A stretch of DNA of 64,000 nucleotides, from the NCBI GenBank assembly GCA_033725935.1, contig MU867067.1:842501-906500 (forward strand), written 5' to 3'. The notes under the pieces were generated by a model. It had not been told where the DNA came from, made no database searches, and was given only the letters and a program-made list of their open reading frames with translations. A program made the translations under genes and the position numbers. Below, piece by piece: positions 1-11,619 of this stretch. The stretch's first letter is position 1; each line of letters starts with the position of its first letter. Source of the DNA: Cladorrhinum sp. PSN259 (taxonomy: Eukaryota > Ascomycota > Sordariomycetes > Sordariales > Podosporaceae).

Positions 1-1261
1 GACGAGCCCTGCCAAGGGCATAGCGGTGTACGAACAAATAATAATATTCGAATGGAGTAATTTTTTTTTTTTTAAAAAAAAGAAGGAAAGAGACGTTTAT
101 ATGGCCCAAGGGAAGGAGAGAGGGAAAGTTCAGGTAGACGGTAATTAACGCACATAACTTGAACAAAGTAGATTCCCAGCATACAGTTTCTGCAGGTAGG
201 TAAATAAATAATTAGTGGGAATGATAGACGTAATATAGGCTTTACCGACTGTGAGATTATGAGAACAAGGGAAAAAGCAATCCCATCATGCAGCTTTCTA
301 TGGTTAAGTGAATAAATGGCAAAATGAAATGATAACGCAATAAAGACTTTGAGGACTGTGAGAGTAGTTTATTCACACTCCTCAAGAGTTCTATTTCTTC
401 CGTCGTTCAATATGGTGGTACCCAGAGTGTCAGGTCCAGCATCGTCAACACCAGGCACAGATCACATATCACAGACCACAGACACAGGACTATCATGGGC
501 AAAAGTCACGGCATAATGTACTCCATACACACAAGTAAACACTTTTCCACTACTCAACACAACATTCCATACTCTACTGAGGCTCATCAACGCCAATCTA
601 ATCATATTCACGGACGCCATACACAAGTCCCAGCACAGAAAAGACCTCCCCGGAAAAGAAAAGGCAGTGTATACTAGGATAGCTCTCTATAAGCCACTCC
701 AGTCTCATCATGTACCCCATTGCCCTATTGTCTGTTGTGGAGATATCGTCGTCCATTTGAGTCCCAGCCAGTCTCAGCATGAGGTAACAGCCAGCCAACC
801 GGGCCCAGGATTCCATCAATCCATCTCTATAGGCAATTCCCCTCTCCCTCCTCCGCTTGTATGTGCTTTCCCGTATTGAAACCCCTCAACGCTCATTTTC
901 TCCTCGCTCGTCATGCTTCATGGCATGACCTAAACCCAAGGCTAGTTTCCACAAAATGCTGTGTGGCGCTGACCTGTCCTGAGTAAAAGCAAAAGAAAAT
1001 TTCCCTCCCTCCTCTTTTTGATGTAAAAAACGACGGACGCCAAAAGCCATGTCATGGTATAATAAACTCCTCAATTCCCTTGATCCCCATTCCCATCCAC
1101 CCATCTTAAATTTCCCTATGCCATAAACGCTCCCATGTTCCATGCTGGCCGAAAGAAAACGAGAAAAACCACCATGAAATTTGCCAAGAACCATAAAAAC
1201 GCCGGGTTGCAGTAAATGCAGTGAAAGAAGGGGACTTGACCGCGTAAAAAGAAGTTTGTGC
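1..1261. other. gene-free stretch
   Basis: I see no supportable gene here. It is low-complexity and fairly AT-rich at the left, with a run of T followed by A near 61-80. Short open frames on both strands lack codon bias, domains or splice context. The right end is probably the 3' untranslated region of the RING gene that ends at 1262. Confidence 0.5.
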
Positions 1262-2925
1262 TCAAAGGAAGAGTCCAACCCAAGCATACTTGTTACCGAC
1301 CTCGGTTTTGCAATCGTCAACAGAACAAATCATCTTCTTGTTGTTGTCGACAGCCGGGCGGAACGGAGTCCTCTCGGCCTTTTTCACCAGCCGCTTCTCG
1401 TAGCAGGACTTGCAGTAGACCTAAAGAGAAAAGGAAGCGAGTCAGTAAACAGTAACAGAAAATGAGGCTCCGAGTGATGCCTTACATGACCACAATCCTT
1501 CAAAGCCCAGAAAAAATGCTCCTCCATGTCCTTGCGACTCTTAGCCCTCTTGGCAGCTGGCGACTTGTGCTTTGCAGCGTTGGCAGCATTTGCCGCATCC
1601 TCATCCTCTGGGCAATACTGTAGCTCCTCGTCGCAGCCGGCACAAACAATCACTTGATCACCACCAGTATTGCGAGTAAAACCCTCGGGCGCCGGAGGCG
1701 GCGGGACGTGCTTCGGCTGAGGAGGGTCGCGAGCGCGGGGCGGAGGGATCTGTATACCGAAAGCATAGCGAAGGTCGGGAACGTTATGCGCAAGCGGATT
1801 CGCTACGGGTACACCACCGCCAATCAAATCGATGTCAACGTCAGCCATTGGGCGATTAACCAGATTACCGAGCGCCTGCGCGAGCCTCGGCATGTGTGAA
1901 AGGTGACTTTGTATGTTTATGCCGAGAAAGTTGTTGCGAAAGAGACGGCCAAGGTCGGGATTGACATTTGGTTCGGTGCGAGGTGGTTCACGCGGCTGCG
2001 GAGGGAACCTCGGCGCGGGCGCGGGCGCAGGCTCGTCGTCGTCCATGGTGAGGTCGATTGGTACTGTGCGACTACCGTTTCCTAATAGGCTGCCGTCGCT
2101 GCGCGCCAGAGAAGGTGTGCGACGCAAAAAGGACGTTTGCCTACGGGGATTTCGGTTTGTAGTAGGGGGGCGGCGGCTTGGCAAGAGGGAGTTGGGAGCA
2201 GCAGCAGGCGGGTCTCGCTCTGGCGAAGAAGGCTCGCCCGTCAGATCAATAATGACATCTCGGTTCGGAACAGGCGTGCGCCGGTGACTTGCAGCTCTGG
2301 CAGGTGCGACTGTCATTTCGACCAGCTCATCGTCAAATGCCGACTGAAGGCCGCGGGGTGCTCGGTGGTTTCCCTCCATGTTCCCTCGATGATCTTGTTG
2401 ATGTTGTTGCTGAGAGTTTCGGTAGGGATGGTGCCGTCGAGACTCGCGGTCATTATCTCTGCCCCTCTGTGCGGCGCTGGCCCTTGCTCCTTGTAATCCT
2501 GTATTGCCCTCCACTTCCCCGTTGATGTCGCGCATCGTGTGCAATCGTGCCCTTGCGTCGGCAAGGAGGCCCTCCACGCGCCTCGTTTCTTCCCGCACTC
2601 TCGCAACAAAGTCGTCGGGTGAGTCTCGGTCCATGTCGACTGCGTGCGGCTGTCGTCCAACAAAGAGCGAATCTTCCGAAGCCGCCTCGCTCGATTCTCT
2701 CGATGATGAACCTTCCCACTGCTGGAGTGGAGAACTGTTGTCGGCCGGAAGAGAATTGTACTCGTCGTTATCAGAAGAACTACCATCCGAATCGTCCAAC
2801 ACCACTAAACTCGCAACAGACTGAGCGCTAGAGCCACCAACGGAATAATCGTCGTCGAACTGGTCAAAAATGTCAGACGAACGGTCGTACTCGTCGTCCA
2901 TGATCTCGGATGCCGAGGGATCCAT
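1262..2925 (-). CDS. RING-finger protein with SUMO-interacting motifs (candidate SUMO-targeted ubiquitin ligase)
   Basis: Two exons, 2925-1486 and 1420-1262, are joined across a 65-bp intron (donor GTAAGG, acceptor TTTAG) and give 532 residues. The C-terminus forms a RING: C428-x2-C431, C478-G-H480, C483-x2-C486 and C512-x4-C517. The intron splits the ring just after H480, so the unspliced frame would lose the second half. The rest is acidic, Ser-rich and probably disordered, with a short amphipathic helix near 109-132. Three hydrophobic-acidic motifs look like SUMO-interacting motifs: LVVLDDSD (40-47), DVIIDLT (223-229) and VPIDLTMDDDE (288-298). SIM stretches plus a C-terminal RING are the layout of SUMO-targeted ubiquitin ligases of the Slx8/Rfp/RNF4 type. 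Fungal databases often call such proteins 'cell cycle control protein'. RING identity is firm; the STUbL role is inferred. Confidence 0.85.
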
Positions 2926-3913
2926 GGCTCGCTCCTCCTCCGCCTCAGAGATTTAAAATTTCCCACTGTCCGGATATTGTTAATGCAGCATTCCTGGAGG
3001 GCTTCCCCCCAAAGCTCCGGGTCCGGCAATCTCCCAGCAAAATCCTCTCAAGGAGTCGCCGATAGGGTCGCCCGGGTGTAGAAGTCGGACTCCACAGATG
3101 CCGTAGATCAAGTAAACAGAGCTTTCGGGGAAACGATCGTGGGGCGAGGATAAAGTGTTGCCGATAGAAAGACAACACGTCGCAATTGCTACAGCGGAGA
3201 TGCAATAGCTGGGTAACGTCTGGTTCGATGTTGTCGAGAGGGAGACCGAGGAAAGGAGAGTGGCGTAAGAAAAAAAGAAAGCGATCGCGCTAACAGAAGC
3301 AGCAGCCTGGCGTGTGCCTGGAAGAAAATGGGAGGTCCGAAAAAGATTGAAAATGGAGGTTGTGTTGTCGTCAGAGACCCTCCTCCGTGGATGCTTGCAA
3401 AGCGCGGCAGGCGGGCACTGGGGCCACTGGCGGGCGACGACCTGGATCGAACCCACTCCGAACTTCGATATGGATTTGCCGCTTTCTCACTTCACCACGG
3501 CGAATCACTGCAGCACAACAAGGCGAGGCCTGGGTTCTCCCTGCAAATGAACAGCAACCACCACGACGAAACCCACTTTTGACAGGTCCACGGCATCTTG
3601 CCTTTTTTGGGGGCCTACCAAGCACCCAACAAAATTCCCAAAAGTCAAAAACACTGTGTAAACAGTTACCAGGTATGGACATACATGCACATGGTATCCG
3701 TCGGGTACCACAGTTGCATTTGGATTCGGGCTTATCCACGCCTGCATCGGACTTTGCAATATCCGTCCATCTGATTTGTGAGCCGGGCATAACAAAACCC
3801 AGTGGCAAGGACACCAGATAAAATTGCAGTAGCCATCCAACGAAGGTATCTCATTTTGGGGCGCCGAATTGCAAAAACAGAAAACAAAAATCTATATTAC
3901 ATTTTTGAGTAAT
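2926..3913. other. intergenic, RING 5' region and Prp19 3' region
   Basis: About 1 kb separates the RING start codon from the Prp19 stop codon. It should hold the RING gene promoter and leader and the Prp19 3' untranslated region. Short open frames on both strands overlap one another and show no domain, so I call no gene. A GGTTCGATCC-like string on the minus strand near 3450 does not fold as a tRNA. Confidence 0.5.
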
Positions 3914-5525
3914 TTACCCCTTGAGCACCGAAACCACACCCTCCTTATTCACCGTCACCAACGACTTGGCCTGGCCACCCCACGCAATGGCCGTGCCGGG
4001 AACGCTCGTCCTGAGGGGCTCAGACCACGCTTTGGCTTTCTTGAGGTAAAGCTGCACGGTTACGCCCGTAGATCCCACAGTCGCAAGATACTGGCCGGTC
4101 TTATCCCATGCAAGCGACTGTGCATCTCCAGTCTCCAACTCCTTGACCTGCGCCGCGGCGCCTTCTTTGCGGAGGTCGAAAATGGTGATGGTCTGCTGAC
4201 CCTTGCCGGTAGCAGCGAACCAGTACCCGTTCTCGGAAAAGACAAGCGCCTGCACGGGAACACCAAGCTGGAAGCTGACCATCTGCTGTCCATCAGTAGT
4301 TTGGAAAATCTTGATATGTCCAGACTGTGTGCCGGCAGCGAAGAAATGACCATCGGGATGGAAAGCAGCGGCGGTAAGAGCTGCGTAAATTTGTTAGCAA
4401 GTGTTTCTCATTAGTCCTCAAGGAGCAAGAGAGACATACCTGAATCAGTGTAGCCGTGGGAAACCCGTTGGAGTGTTTCGAGGTCATAGAAAACGAAGCT
4501 CTTGTCAACGCCAACAGACGCCAGAATGCGTCCGCCAGGGTGGACGGCAAGACCAGTCACTGCACCGGCGTGCACCTGGAAGGACGCAGTCTCGCTCCCA
4601 CTGTCAAACACCTTGACCGATCCTTTAGATGTACCCAGAATAACCTTGCTGCCGGTCCAAACAGTGGCCGTGACGGGCTCGCCAACATCAAGGGACCGCT
4701 CGACGTTGTTGGCCTCGATCGAGTAAATATCCACCTTGCCATCAAAACCACCAATCGCGGCGTAGTCAGCTTCAACATCGAGCGACGATGCTTGGGAGAC
4801 GGATAAATCCGTGTATGAAGCTTTTTGGAAAGCGGCGACCTCATCTGGGCTTGCCCAACCCTCGGGTGCAGGTCGCTTCTCGCGGCGACGTTGCGTTAAT
4901 CTGTAGCTCATTGTCAGCATCATCTCCATCCATGTCCTTAAAAACAAATAAAGAGAACATACTGTTGCTGGACCTCGGTGACATGCTCCACCAATGCCTC
5001 AGGCAACCCCTCGTTGTCCACCGCCATCGCATCTCCATTAGAAGCAGCTCCGCCAGCAGATGGCGCAACGGTAACCTTGGACAGCGCATCTCTCGCCTCA
5101 TCCCGCTCCTTGGTCAGGCGCGCAATTACCCTGACAGCAGCATCATGTTGATAGAGCGCGGTCGCGAGCTCCTCTCTGGTCCGCGCCAGCTGTTCTCGTG
5201 TGTTGTATGCATCTAATACTAGCGCGTCCCACTCATCCTGGAAAGCCTTGAGAAGTGATGGAAGGGAAGTGAAGTTGGGGGGGCGCGGTCGGACGACGCG
5301 GCTGGTCTTGACGTCTAGGAGATCTTCGGGGTCCAGTTCCTCGTCGGTCCCGGGCTCTTTGCCGTTTTCTTGGATGTACTTGAGGATGAGGCGCTTCTCG
5401 AACACGGTTCCCGTCTTTCTCGACACAACAGGCTCTTCGGGAACCTCGCCGGAAACTGCAGTCAATTGTCAGCGCGCTTGCTTATGATAGACAAATACGG
5501 GGGGTAGCGTACGTGCGCAGAGCAT
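3914..5525 (-). CDS. PRP19: Pre-mRNA-processing factor 19, U-box/WD40 E3 ubiquitin ligase
   Basis: Four exons (5525-5513, 5455-4963, 4900-4440, 4380-3914) encode 477 residues. The first exon is only 13 nt, giving MLCA, and joins in frame to LSGEVPEEPVVS, the family's invariant N-terminus. Residues 1-60 form the U-box, about 70-150 the coiled coil of Prp19 tetramers, and about 210-477 a seven-bladed WD40 propeller. Prp19 is the core of the NineTeen complex: it ubiquitinates spliceosomal proteins to stabilise the U4/U6.U5 tri-snRNP during activation and also works in DNA repair. Length and motif order match fungal Prp19. All donors are GTATGT or GTACGC. The start is fixed by the short exon, because a start in exon 2 would remove the front of the U-box. 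Conserved, single-copy and normally essential. Confidence 0.96.
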
Positions 5526-6247
5526 CTTGAGGTCTTGTTCTGGGTAGTGGGGGTTGGGAATTGGATGTTTTGTTTGAATCACAGGTTGCGGCTTGGGAAC
5601 TTTTTTGGCAGCCTGTCGCGGGAGGCTGAACAGGCAACTCAGCACAGGCCCAGTTTCTTGGGCGCCGCTCCTTGGTTGTCCACCGCGGTCTGGGATGTGG
5701 ATTTGGGCGGGAGCTTATCGATAAGCCACCCACCATGCGTATCTTAAAAGTAACTTTCTAGCAACCACAAGGGCACTTGCCTCTCTCATTCAAAGTTGGA
5801 ACTGCCCGGCCGAGCTCATCTCACTCCGAGTCAGAGAATTTTACTGGAATCGATACTTTCTGGTTGGCTTCTCAACGGAACCCCGCTGATTTTCAGCCCA
5901 ATATGCATCATACAGCACCAGCAACATGCAAATCTCCACCCATTGCAGCTCTGCCAAATGTCTTCACCCACATCCTCACTTACAGCTCGATTTATTTTCT
6001 TGACGCCACATTGCGTTATCTTTCAATGCCGAATAAAAAATTATGTATTCTCTTGATACTAGTCTCCTCTTTTACGGAATACTTCTCTATCGCTGTCAAA
6101 ACATACATTTCTATTTTAATCTGTGTTGTGAACCCCGTGGCACCTGTTCTTACATGTCTATTCCCTCCCTTGTCTGCGTCAGTTATTGACTTCCTTGCGC
6201 AGTTTGCTTGAACCAGTTATTCTCCATAAATTGCCACCCACAGCTCA
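5526..6247. other. intergenic, Prp19 promoter side and HET 3' side
   Basis: This holds the Prp19 upstream region and the 3' flank of the HET gene ending at 6248. A plus-strand frame near 5777-6211 is open but lacks coding character. I see nothing else here. Confidence 0.45.
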
Positions 6248-7852
6248 TCACCAGCCGTCGTCCTGTTTCTCGGTGTCAATGACAACGAAAAACACCTGCT
6301 GACCGTCAACTCTTTCCTGCACTACGCGTGCTGTCAGTTTGGTTCTTCTCAGTCGACTCCGAGGTCCTCTATCACCGGGGGAGTTGATCACCAGTGTGTC
6401 GGAGCCCTCATTGGGATGAAAATATACCAGGCTCTCAAAATCAGCTCCGACACCCACTGCCGTGTAAAACTTGACAGTCAGGTTACGGTCTTTTTCCCCA
6501 CCAACAAGGAGGCACCCCAGGGCAAAGATATGATCACCAGCTTTAAGCCTTACACAACAAGGAAAGCGGTAGATACCGCACGTAAGAAAAAGGCTGCGTT
6601 GAAGATCCCAGTGCCCTGCCGGCAGAAATGCCCCCGGTGCTTCTTTGAGCAAACCTGCGCCGCAATGGTGGAGCGTCGCTAGGGCGCGCGACAGGTTAAT
6701 GGCCCCCTGAAGGCTTCTCTGCAGCATGGTAGACTGCTTCAGCGAAATTGTCTTACTGATGAAGAAGGGCCTTGTTTTGTCTTGAATCGACCGCAGTGTT
6801 ACTGCCAATTCGTCAGGCCGAATACGCGTGTACACATCACAGCCGTGCTGCTGAATGAACACGCCCAAATTCTCAGCCTTGTTGCGCCGCTTGCATTGGA
6901 GGTTGAAGACGTATGAGCCATCGTCCGGCAGTCTGAGACCGCTCCTCGGAACAGGTGTGACCCGTAGGCCCTTGCTCGTGATGGCACACTCGCTGTTGTG
7001 GATTGGATCGCCGCAGAGCTCAATATCAGAACATTGGGAGAACTCCTTGGGAGACCGCGCCAAAACACCCCAGTGCTTCTGGATTCTGGCCAAGCTGGAA
7101 TCTGCGCGCCAGGCCAAGAGGCTGTAGTCGTTGGATTCCTTGATTATCTCCTCCTGGAGACGAACAAAGGCATTCTCGCCCTCCCCGTACAGCAGGGGAA
7201 GCTGCACGCCAAACATCCCGAGAAGACAGTATGCCCTATCTTCGATACGCGTGGTCTCCCTCTTTGAAGCCCACGACATTCGGCAAGCCACGGAAACGGT
7301 TTCCAACATGGCCCTATCCTCCAAAACACCCTCACTGATGCCGGTGATGTTGGTCAATATCCCATACAATTCCGACTTCTGCCCTTGGAACTTCCAGTCC
7401 TTATCATAGAAACCCAGACGTTTTGGGGCGATCAGCTCCTGAAGAGTCCACCCTCTGGTAAACCATCGGCATTTCTCCAGCCTGCTTCCCTCTTCTTCAT
7501 TGGGACCTGACTCTAGATCTGACAGGTACGCGTAGCACACGGTCGATTCGGCATACCAAGTGTACATGGAATTTATAGCCTCGGTCAGCTCGGCGCTGCT
7601 GGTCTTGTCGATGCAGCATGTGTCCACCCATGCCCAGTCGATCTTGGATTGGAGTGCAAGCTTGCAGGTTCGTCGTATCTTGTCGAACCCTTTTTTTTTC
7701 TGCAGTTCATCGCGGGGCAGCTGAGTGAACTCTTGTAGGCTGACTTCCTCATCCTCCCATGTGTGGGACAAAATGGCATACGGATACTTGTCGGGGATGT
7801 CGCTGCCGAAGAACTCTTTGAGCTCGAGTGTGTGGGTGTTGATCAGCCGCAT
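6248..7852 (-). CDS. HET-domain protein (heterokaryon incompatibility)
   Basis: A single-exon gene of 534 residues. I chose the ATG at 7852 because it opens with MRLINTHTLELKEF, the usual start of this HET subfamily; an in-frame ATG at 7885 would add 11 residues. All HET blocks are present in order: LSHTW at 28-32, VDTCCID at 76-82 and RGWTLQEL at 133-140. HET domains act in fungal self/non-self recognition and trigger cell death when engaged; the fold is TIR-like by published structural comparison. The remaining 350 residues show no NACHT, WD40 or ankyrin repeat, so this is a stand-alone HET protein rather than a HET-E/D type. It is divergent from the STAND-N gene at 8201, with 348 bp between start codons, so the two may share a promoter. 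Confidence 0.93.
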   Translation of the reverse strand: MRLINTHTLELKEFFGSDIPDKYPYAILSHTWEDEEVSLQEFTQLPRDELQKKKGFDKIRRTCKLALQSKIDWAWVDTCCIDKTSSAELTEAINSMYTWYAESTVCYAYLSDLESGPNEEEGSRLEKCRWFTRGWTLQELIAPKRLGFYDKDWKFQGQKSELYGILTNITGISEGVLEDRAMLETVSVACRMSWASKRETTRIEDRAYCLLGMFGVQLPLLYGEGENAFVRLQEEIIKESNDYSLLAWRADSSLARIQKHWGVLARSPKEFSQCSDIELCGDPIHNSECAITSKGLRVTPVPRSGLRLPDDGSYVFNLQCKRRNKAENLGVFIQQHGCDVYTRIRPDELAVTLRSIQDKTRPFFISKTISLKQSTMLQRSLQGAINLSRALATLHHCGAGLLKEAPGAFLPAGHWDLQRSLFLTCGIYRFPCCVRLKAGDHIFALGCLLVGGEKDRNLTVKFYTAVGVGADFESLVYFHPNEGSDTLVINSPGDRGPRSRLRRTKLTARVVQERVDGQQVFFVVIDTEKQDDGW

Positions 7853-8200
7853 ATTCCCAAATAGTGATGGTTTTGGGTATGACAAAAAGAGGGCAGGAGG
7901 ACATGCGTTCGGGAAGCAAGATGAGGGGGGTGGTGGGGGCTATTCATAAGATACCAGCGACTCGACGACTCCACGCTGCATAGCCCCCATCTCTACGCCC
8001 CAATTGCTGTGTGCAAGGGGGGCACAGCCGGGCTGCGGGTTACACCCACTCATGATACCGCTTTCCAGCTTACGGCATACTGAAAGGTCATATAACTTGT
8101 GGAAACCTCTCCGCATCCTCAAGGTCCATTTCACCCTGGCTCCAAATATCCGACCTCATCACCAGTCTGCAACATACACGAAGGCAAACTATCAAGCTCA
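7853..8200. promoter_or_regulatory. divergent promoter between HET and STAND-N genes
   Basis: The 348 bp between the two opposed start codons must contain both promoters if both start choices are right. I see no clear TATA box or long inverted repeat. Co-regulation is an inference from the spacing. Confidence 0.4.
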
Positions 8201-11200
8201 ATGGATCCCATCAGCGTAGTCGGAATAGCTGCGGCCTCGCTCCAATTCATCGAAACTTCAATCCATGGCATAAAAGTGCTCAGAAGGCTCAAGGATACTC
8301 CGGTCAAATTTGCAAGGCTTCTCGCAGATGCCGAAAAGTCACTAGTTCGAATTGTCCAACTTCGTGGGGCGCTCGATGACGGCGGTTCCGCCTTGAGCAA
8401 GACTCTGTCCTCCTCCCAGGCTGACGTGCTGCGGAAGACGATTAAGGATATTCATGACGCGACAGAGGACTTGCAGGTGGCCTTGAGGCCTATTTTTGGA
8501 TTTACCGGTACCAAAGGATTCTGGAAGCATGTGATGTCAGTGAAGATGGAATCGACGATTGAGCAGATGCTACACAGGATTCGGCGATGCGGTGACCAGC
8601 TTATGCAGGAATTGCAAGTAGCTGGACTGGAAGGAATCGGTTCAATTACGGCCAAGATCGAGGATCTCTCTCTACTCATCGAGGAACTAGACCGTAAGCT
8701 GGACAAACAACAGGGTTCATCTCCCCAACTTGCTCCAAGATCACAACAAGGCGCGCCTGGTCTGGAACAGTACGACAACTCAACCCCGGTATATGAATCA
8801 AGCCATAGGGTTATCTGTTACCCCGAAACTTGCGGTTGCCGTCCTGTTCGCCGACTGAAGCGGATTGGCAGTTCGAGATCTTCGTATTCATTTGACACAA
8901 GAGGGAGGCATGAACCAAACTGTCCCTATGGGGTATCCGACGCGTCCTGGCATCGCTTTTCTTTCCAGTTGCTGCCACTTTTCAACAAGAAACTTGAGTT
9001 TGCGCTTGGCGCAATTAGAAACGCTGGTGGGCTTCATCTTGAAATGCCTATTCAACTGTACTCAGTTGTGAAGCGTTCAGAATCCGCAATTTTTCAGCGC
9101 TTTGAAAAGTTTGCCGAAAACTGCGGCGCCCGAAAGCTTGCCTCCAAAGCGAATAATGTCTACTCGTTCATAGACTGCACAGACCACAGTCGCTTTGGTG
9201 AGTATGAATGGGATGTCATCGCTGTCAGGAGGGAACTGAGCGATATGCATCGCTTTCTACGTGATACGAAGACCAAAGGCTTAGGTTCAGCTAGGGACAA
9301 GGATGAGCATGGCTATACCATCTTGCATGAGATTGTCTGGATTGTGGTTCTTCTGGCGCCCGTGTATTCACATGTGGCTGAAGAGATCGGCGCATTATTG
9401 CAGTTGGTGGAGAGGTTGGGCATTGATCGAGATGCTATTCCATGGGTTGACGGCTTCCGATATTCTCGACGTTACATGTTGAGATTCTACCACTGGGGAA
9501 GACTAAATATCTTTATGCCGCGGTTAACAGCAACCGCTGCCGATATCGCTCGCGATATTCTTGCATTGCTCATGCCACAGCTGAGCCTGGCACGGGTTCC
9601 ATTTGGCAGCCACCTGTCTGCCATGTCCTCCGAGGAGTTTGACGATGAGCACATCCAACTTTATGCCCCAGCATTGGGGACAGGCGGCAGGAGATCAATT
9701 CGAGATACCTTGATTCGTAACCCCTCTTACTCAAAATGTCCGTTACCCCCCCCCCCCTCCCCCCCAAAAAAAAAAAAAAAAAAGAAAAAAAGAAGAAGCC
9801 TCCCGTTGAGCTTACAGACTTTGCTGACTTATTACTAGACCTTTTTAAAGGATCCTTGGCACGTATTGTAGTGACCAGAAACCTTGACCTGCTAGAACAA
9901 GCGTTGGCATCGCCTGATTGGGAGTCTCAAGCATTTGGCCACAGCAACTTCAGCGTACTTGATCTCGCCGTCGGTTGGGCGGAAGGCCTACGAGCTTTCT
10001 CTCGTGTTTGGAAAAAAGACGTGATATCTGCTGTCGGGCTGTCTGTACTGGAATCCGACCGACACTCACTGGAAATTCTCTGCGACTGGGACTTGTTCAA
10101 GTTCCCAGATCCGTTCACAGCCCGTGACTCCAACACACGAAGAGAATCAACGCTCATGGCATTACTCCTTGTGAATGGCGACACTAGGGATATCTTGATT
10201 AGATTTTTGAAACGACAACGAGAAACACTCTCCAGTCGTGCTAGCAGATACCTATCTGCGGACGAGCTGAGCCGATTAGGAGTTTCTGATAATGTCAGTG
10301 ATATACTGGACACGAAAGCACTTGGAATCTATGATTTCATGAAGGCAAGATCTATTCCACTCGACACCAACCTGCATCCTGGGTTTGGGGCTTCAGTTTA
10401 TCACACCATTTTCTCTTCTGGCACCATTTGGCCGTTTGCCACCTTAAGCGGTAATGATTCCTTGTTCATTGTGGAGGGCCTCCAGGCCTTATATACATCA
10501 GGGTTCCGTGAGATCGACGCCCTGGACGGTGAGGGCCGCACCCTACTTGATCTTCTGGCCTTTCAGAGCAGAAGGCTGCAGATAATGCTGGTTGCTCCTT
10601 TTGTATGGCTTCTTAAGATGGGAGCTAGTCCTATATTTAGGAGTCGACGAGGGCCTAAAAACTTGCTCTTTGGACTTGCTTCCGTTCTGTCTCGTGGAAG
10701 ATCGGATTCGCCCCGGTTACAACAAGCTCTCAGCGTTGTTGAATATGCTGCTGGGGTTTGTCAGCCTGTGGAGACAGATACATGTATCTGCTACTGCTCC
10801 GAAAGCGGCTGTTTACCATTGCACTGCTTGATACGTGATCAGGAATACTGGTCAGAGTGTTATGACTGCACGACATGCAAACTACTCACTTGGTTGGAAT
10901 CGTCCGGTCTTGACGAGGACGACGAGATTTATTCTGTAGAGCAAGCGGTAAGATTCACGCTCTTTCGGCGACTCGGCATGGTACACACGTGTTGTCGGGG
11001 AATTGTGCATCCGTCGCGGCCTCCGACTGCTGTGGACGAGCATGAGAGGATGATGGTGAGGGATGACGATGAAGAGCTCGCTTCCCAACTTGATTTATTG
11101 ATCCAGGCGTACCGCGGTTCCCTCTGGGTTTGGCTTGACAGTTTCGACGAAGATACCCCTGATTACGCCAGTTTCACTTGCAGAAATCGACGACTTCATT

Positions 11201-11619
11201 GCCGCAGGGATCCGGGACCTCATGTTGTATGGAACGGACTGGCAGCCCACTGGAAGAAGTGGTGGGATAAGACAAGCAAAATCCTCCCCGAGCCTCCCCA
11301 GTATTTACCCAGATTCCCGTCGAAAGACCCGCGGAAGGATAAGGAGGAGCACGAGATTCTGGTAGCGAACTCACAGGCACTAACTCTCAAGCAACATGGA
11401 TATGAGGGGCTGGACTTTCTCGAGGTCATCCGGCGACACTTTGAGGCGGAACTCGAGGCTGCAGCGCAGGATACAGTCTCTGGGTCTGAGGGGGAGCTTG
11501 AAAAACGGAGGAGGAGACGGGCGGAGAAGGTTTTTGTGCCGATCAAGAGGCCTGAGTTGTTGGATGAGATTATTGAGGGTTGGAAGCAGGATCCAAGGCC
11601 TCGTTGGTGGACTTTGTAA
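8201..11619 (+). CDS. Large protein with fungal STAND N-terminal (HELO-like) domain
   Basis: Two open frames join into one 1,112-residue protein if 9738-9817 is an intron (donor GTCCGT fits GTNNGT; acceptor CTTACAG; length 80 restores frame). Start at 8201 gives MDPISVVGIAAASLQF, the typical opening of the fungal N-terminal STAND domain (PF17111-like, HELO/HeLo-like); an upstream in-frame ATG at 8099 lacks that context. Residues 1-170 are helical with this signature. A Cys cluster (C-x4-C-x-C, then H-x3-C, about 208-246) and a second Cys-rich block in the C-terminal half resemble motifs in fungal NACHT/ankyrin-type proteins. No P-loop, ankyrin or WD40 repeats are seen, so the usual NOD module is missing or too diverged to see. 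HELO-like domains are membrane-acting or signalling parts of fungal death pathways; the role here is inferred from that and from the HET neighbour. Confidence 0.72.
9738..9817 (+). other. probable intron made of C and A homopolymers
   Basis: The stretch holds a C-rich run followed by a run of about 19 A, then A/G-rich sequence, bounded by GTCCGT and CTTACAG. Removing 80 nt joins the frame on the left to the frame on the right. A slipped homopolymer, real or from sequencing, would give the same frame change. Confidence 0.5.

Noticed and set aside
1913..2287. Arg/Gly-rich open frame opposite the RING gene
   Set aside because: Antisense shadow of the RING exon in GC-rich sequence.
3430..3520. 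B-box-like GGTTCGATCC on the minus strand, possible tRNA
   Set aside because: The flanking bases do not pair as a T-arm and no acceptor or anticodon arm fits.
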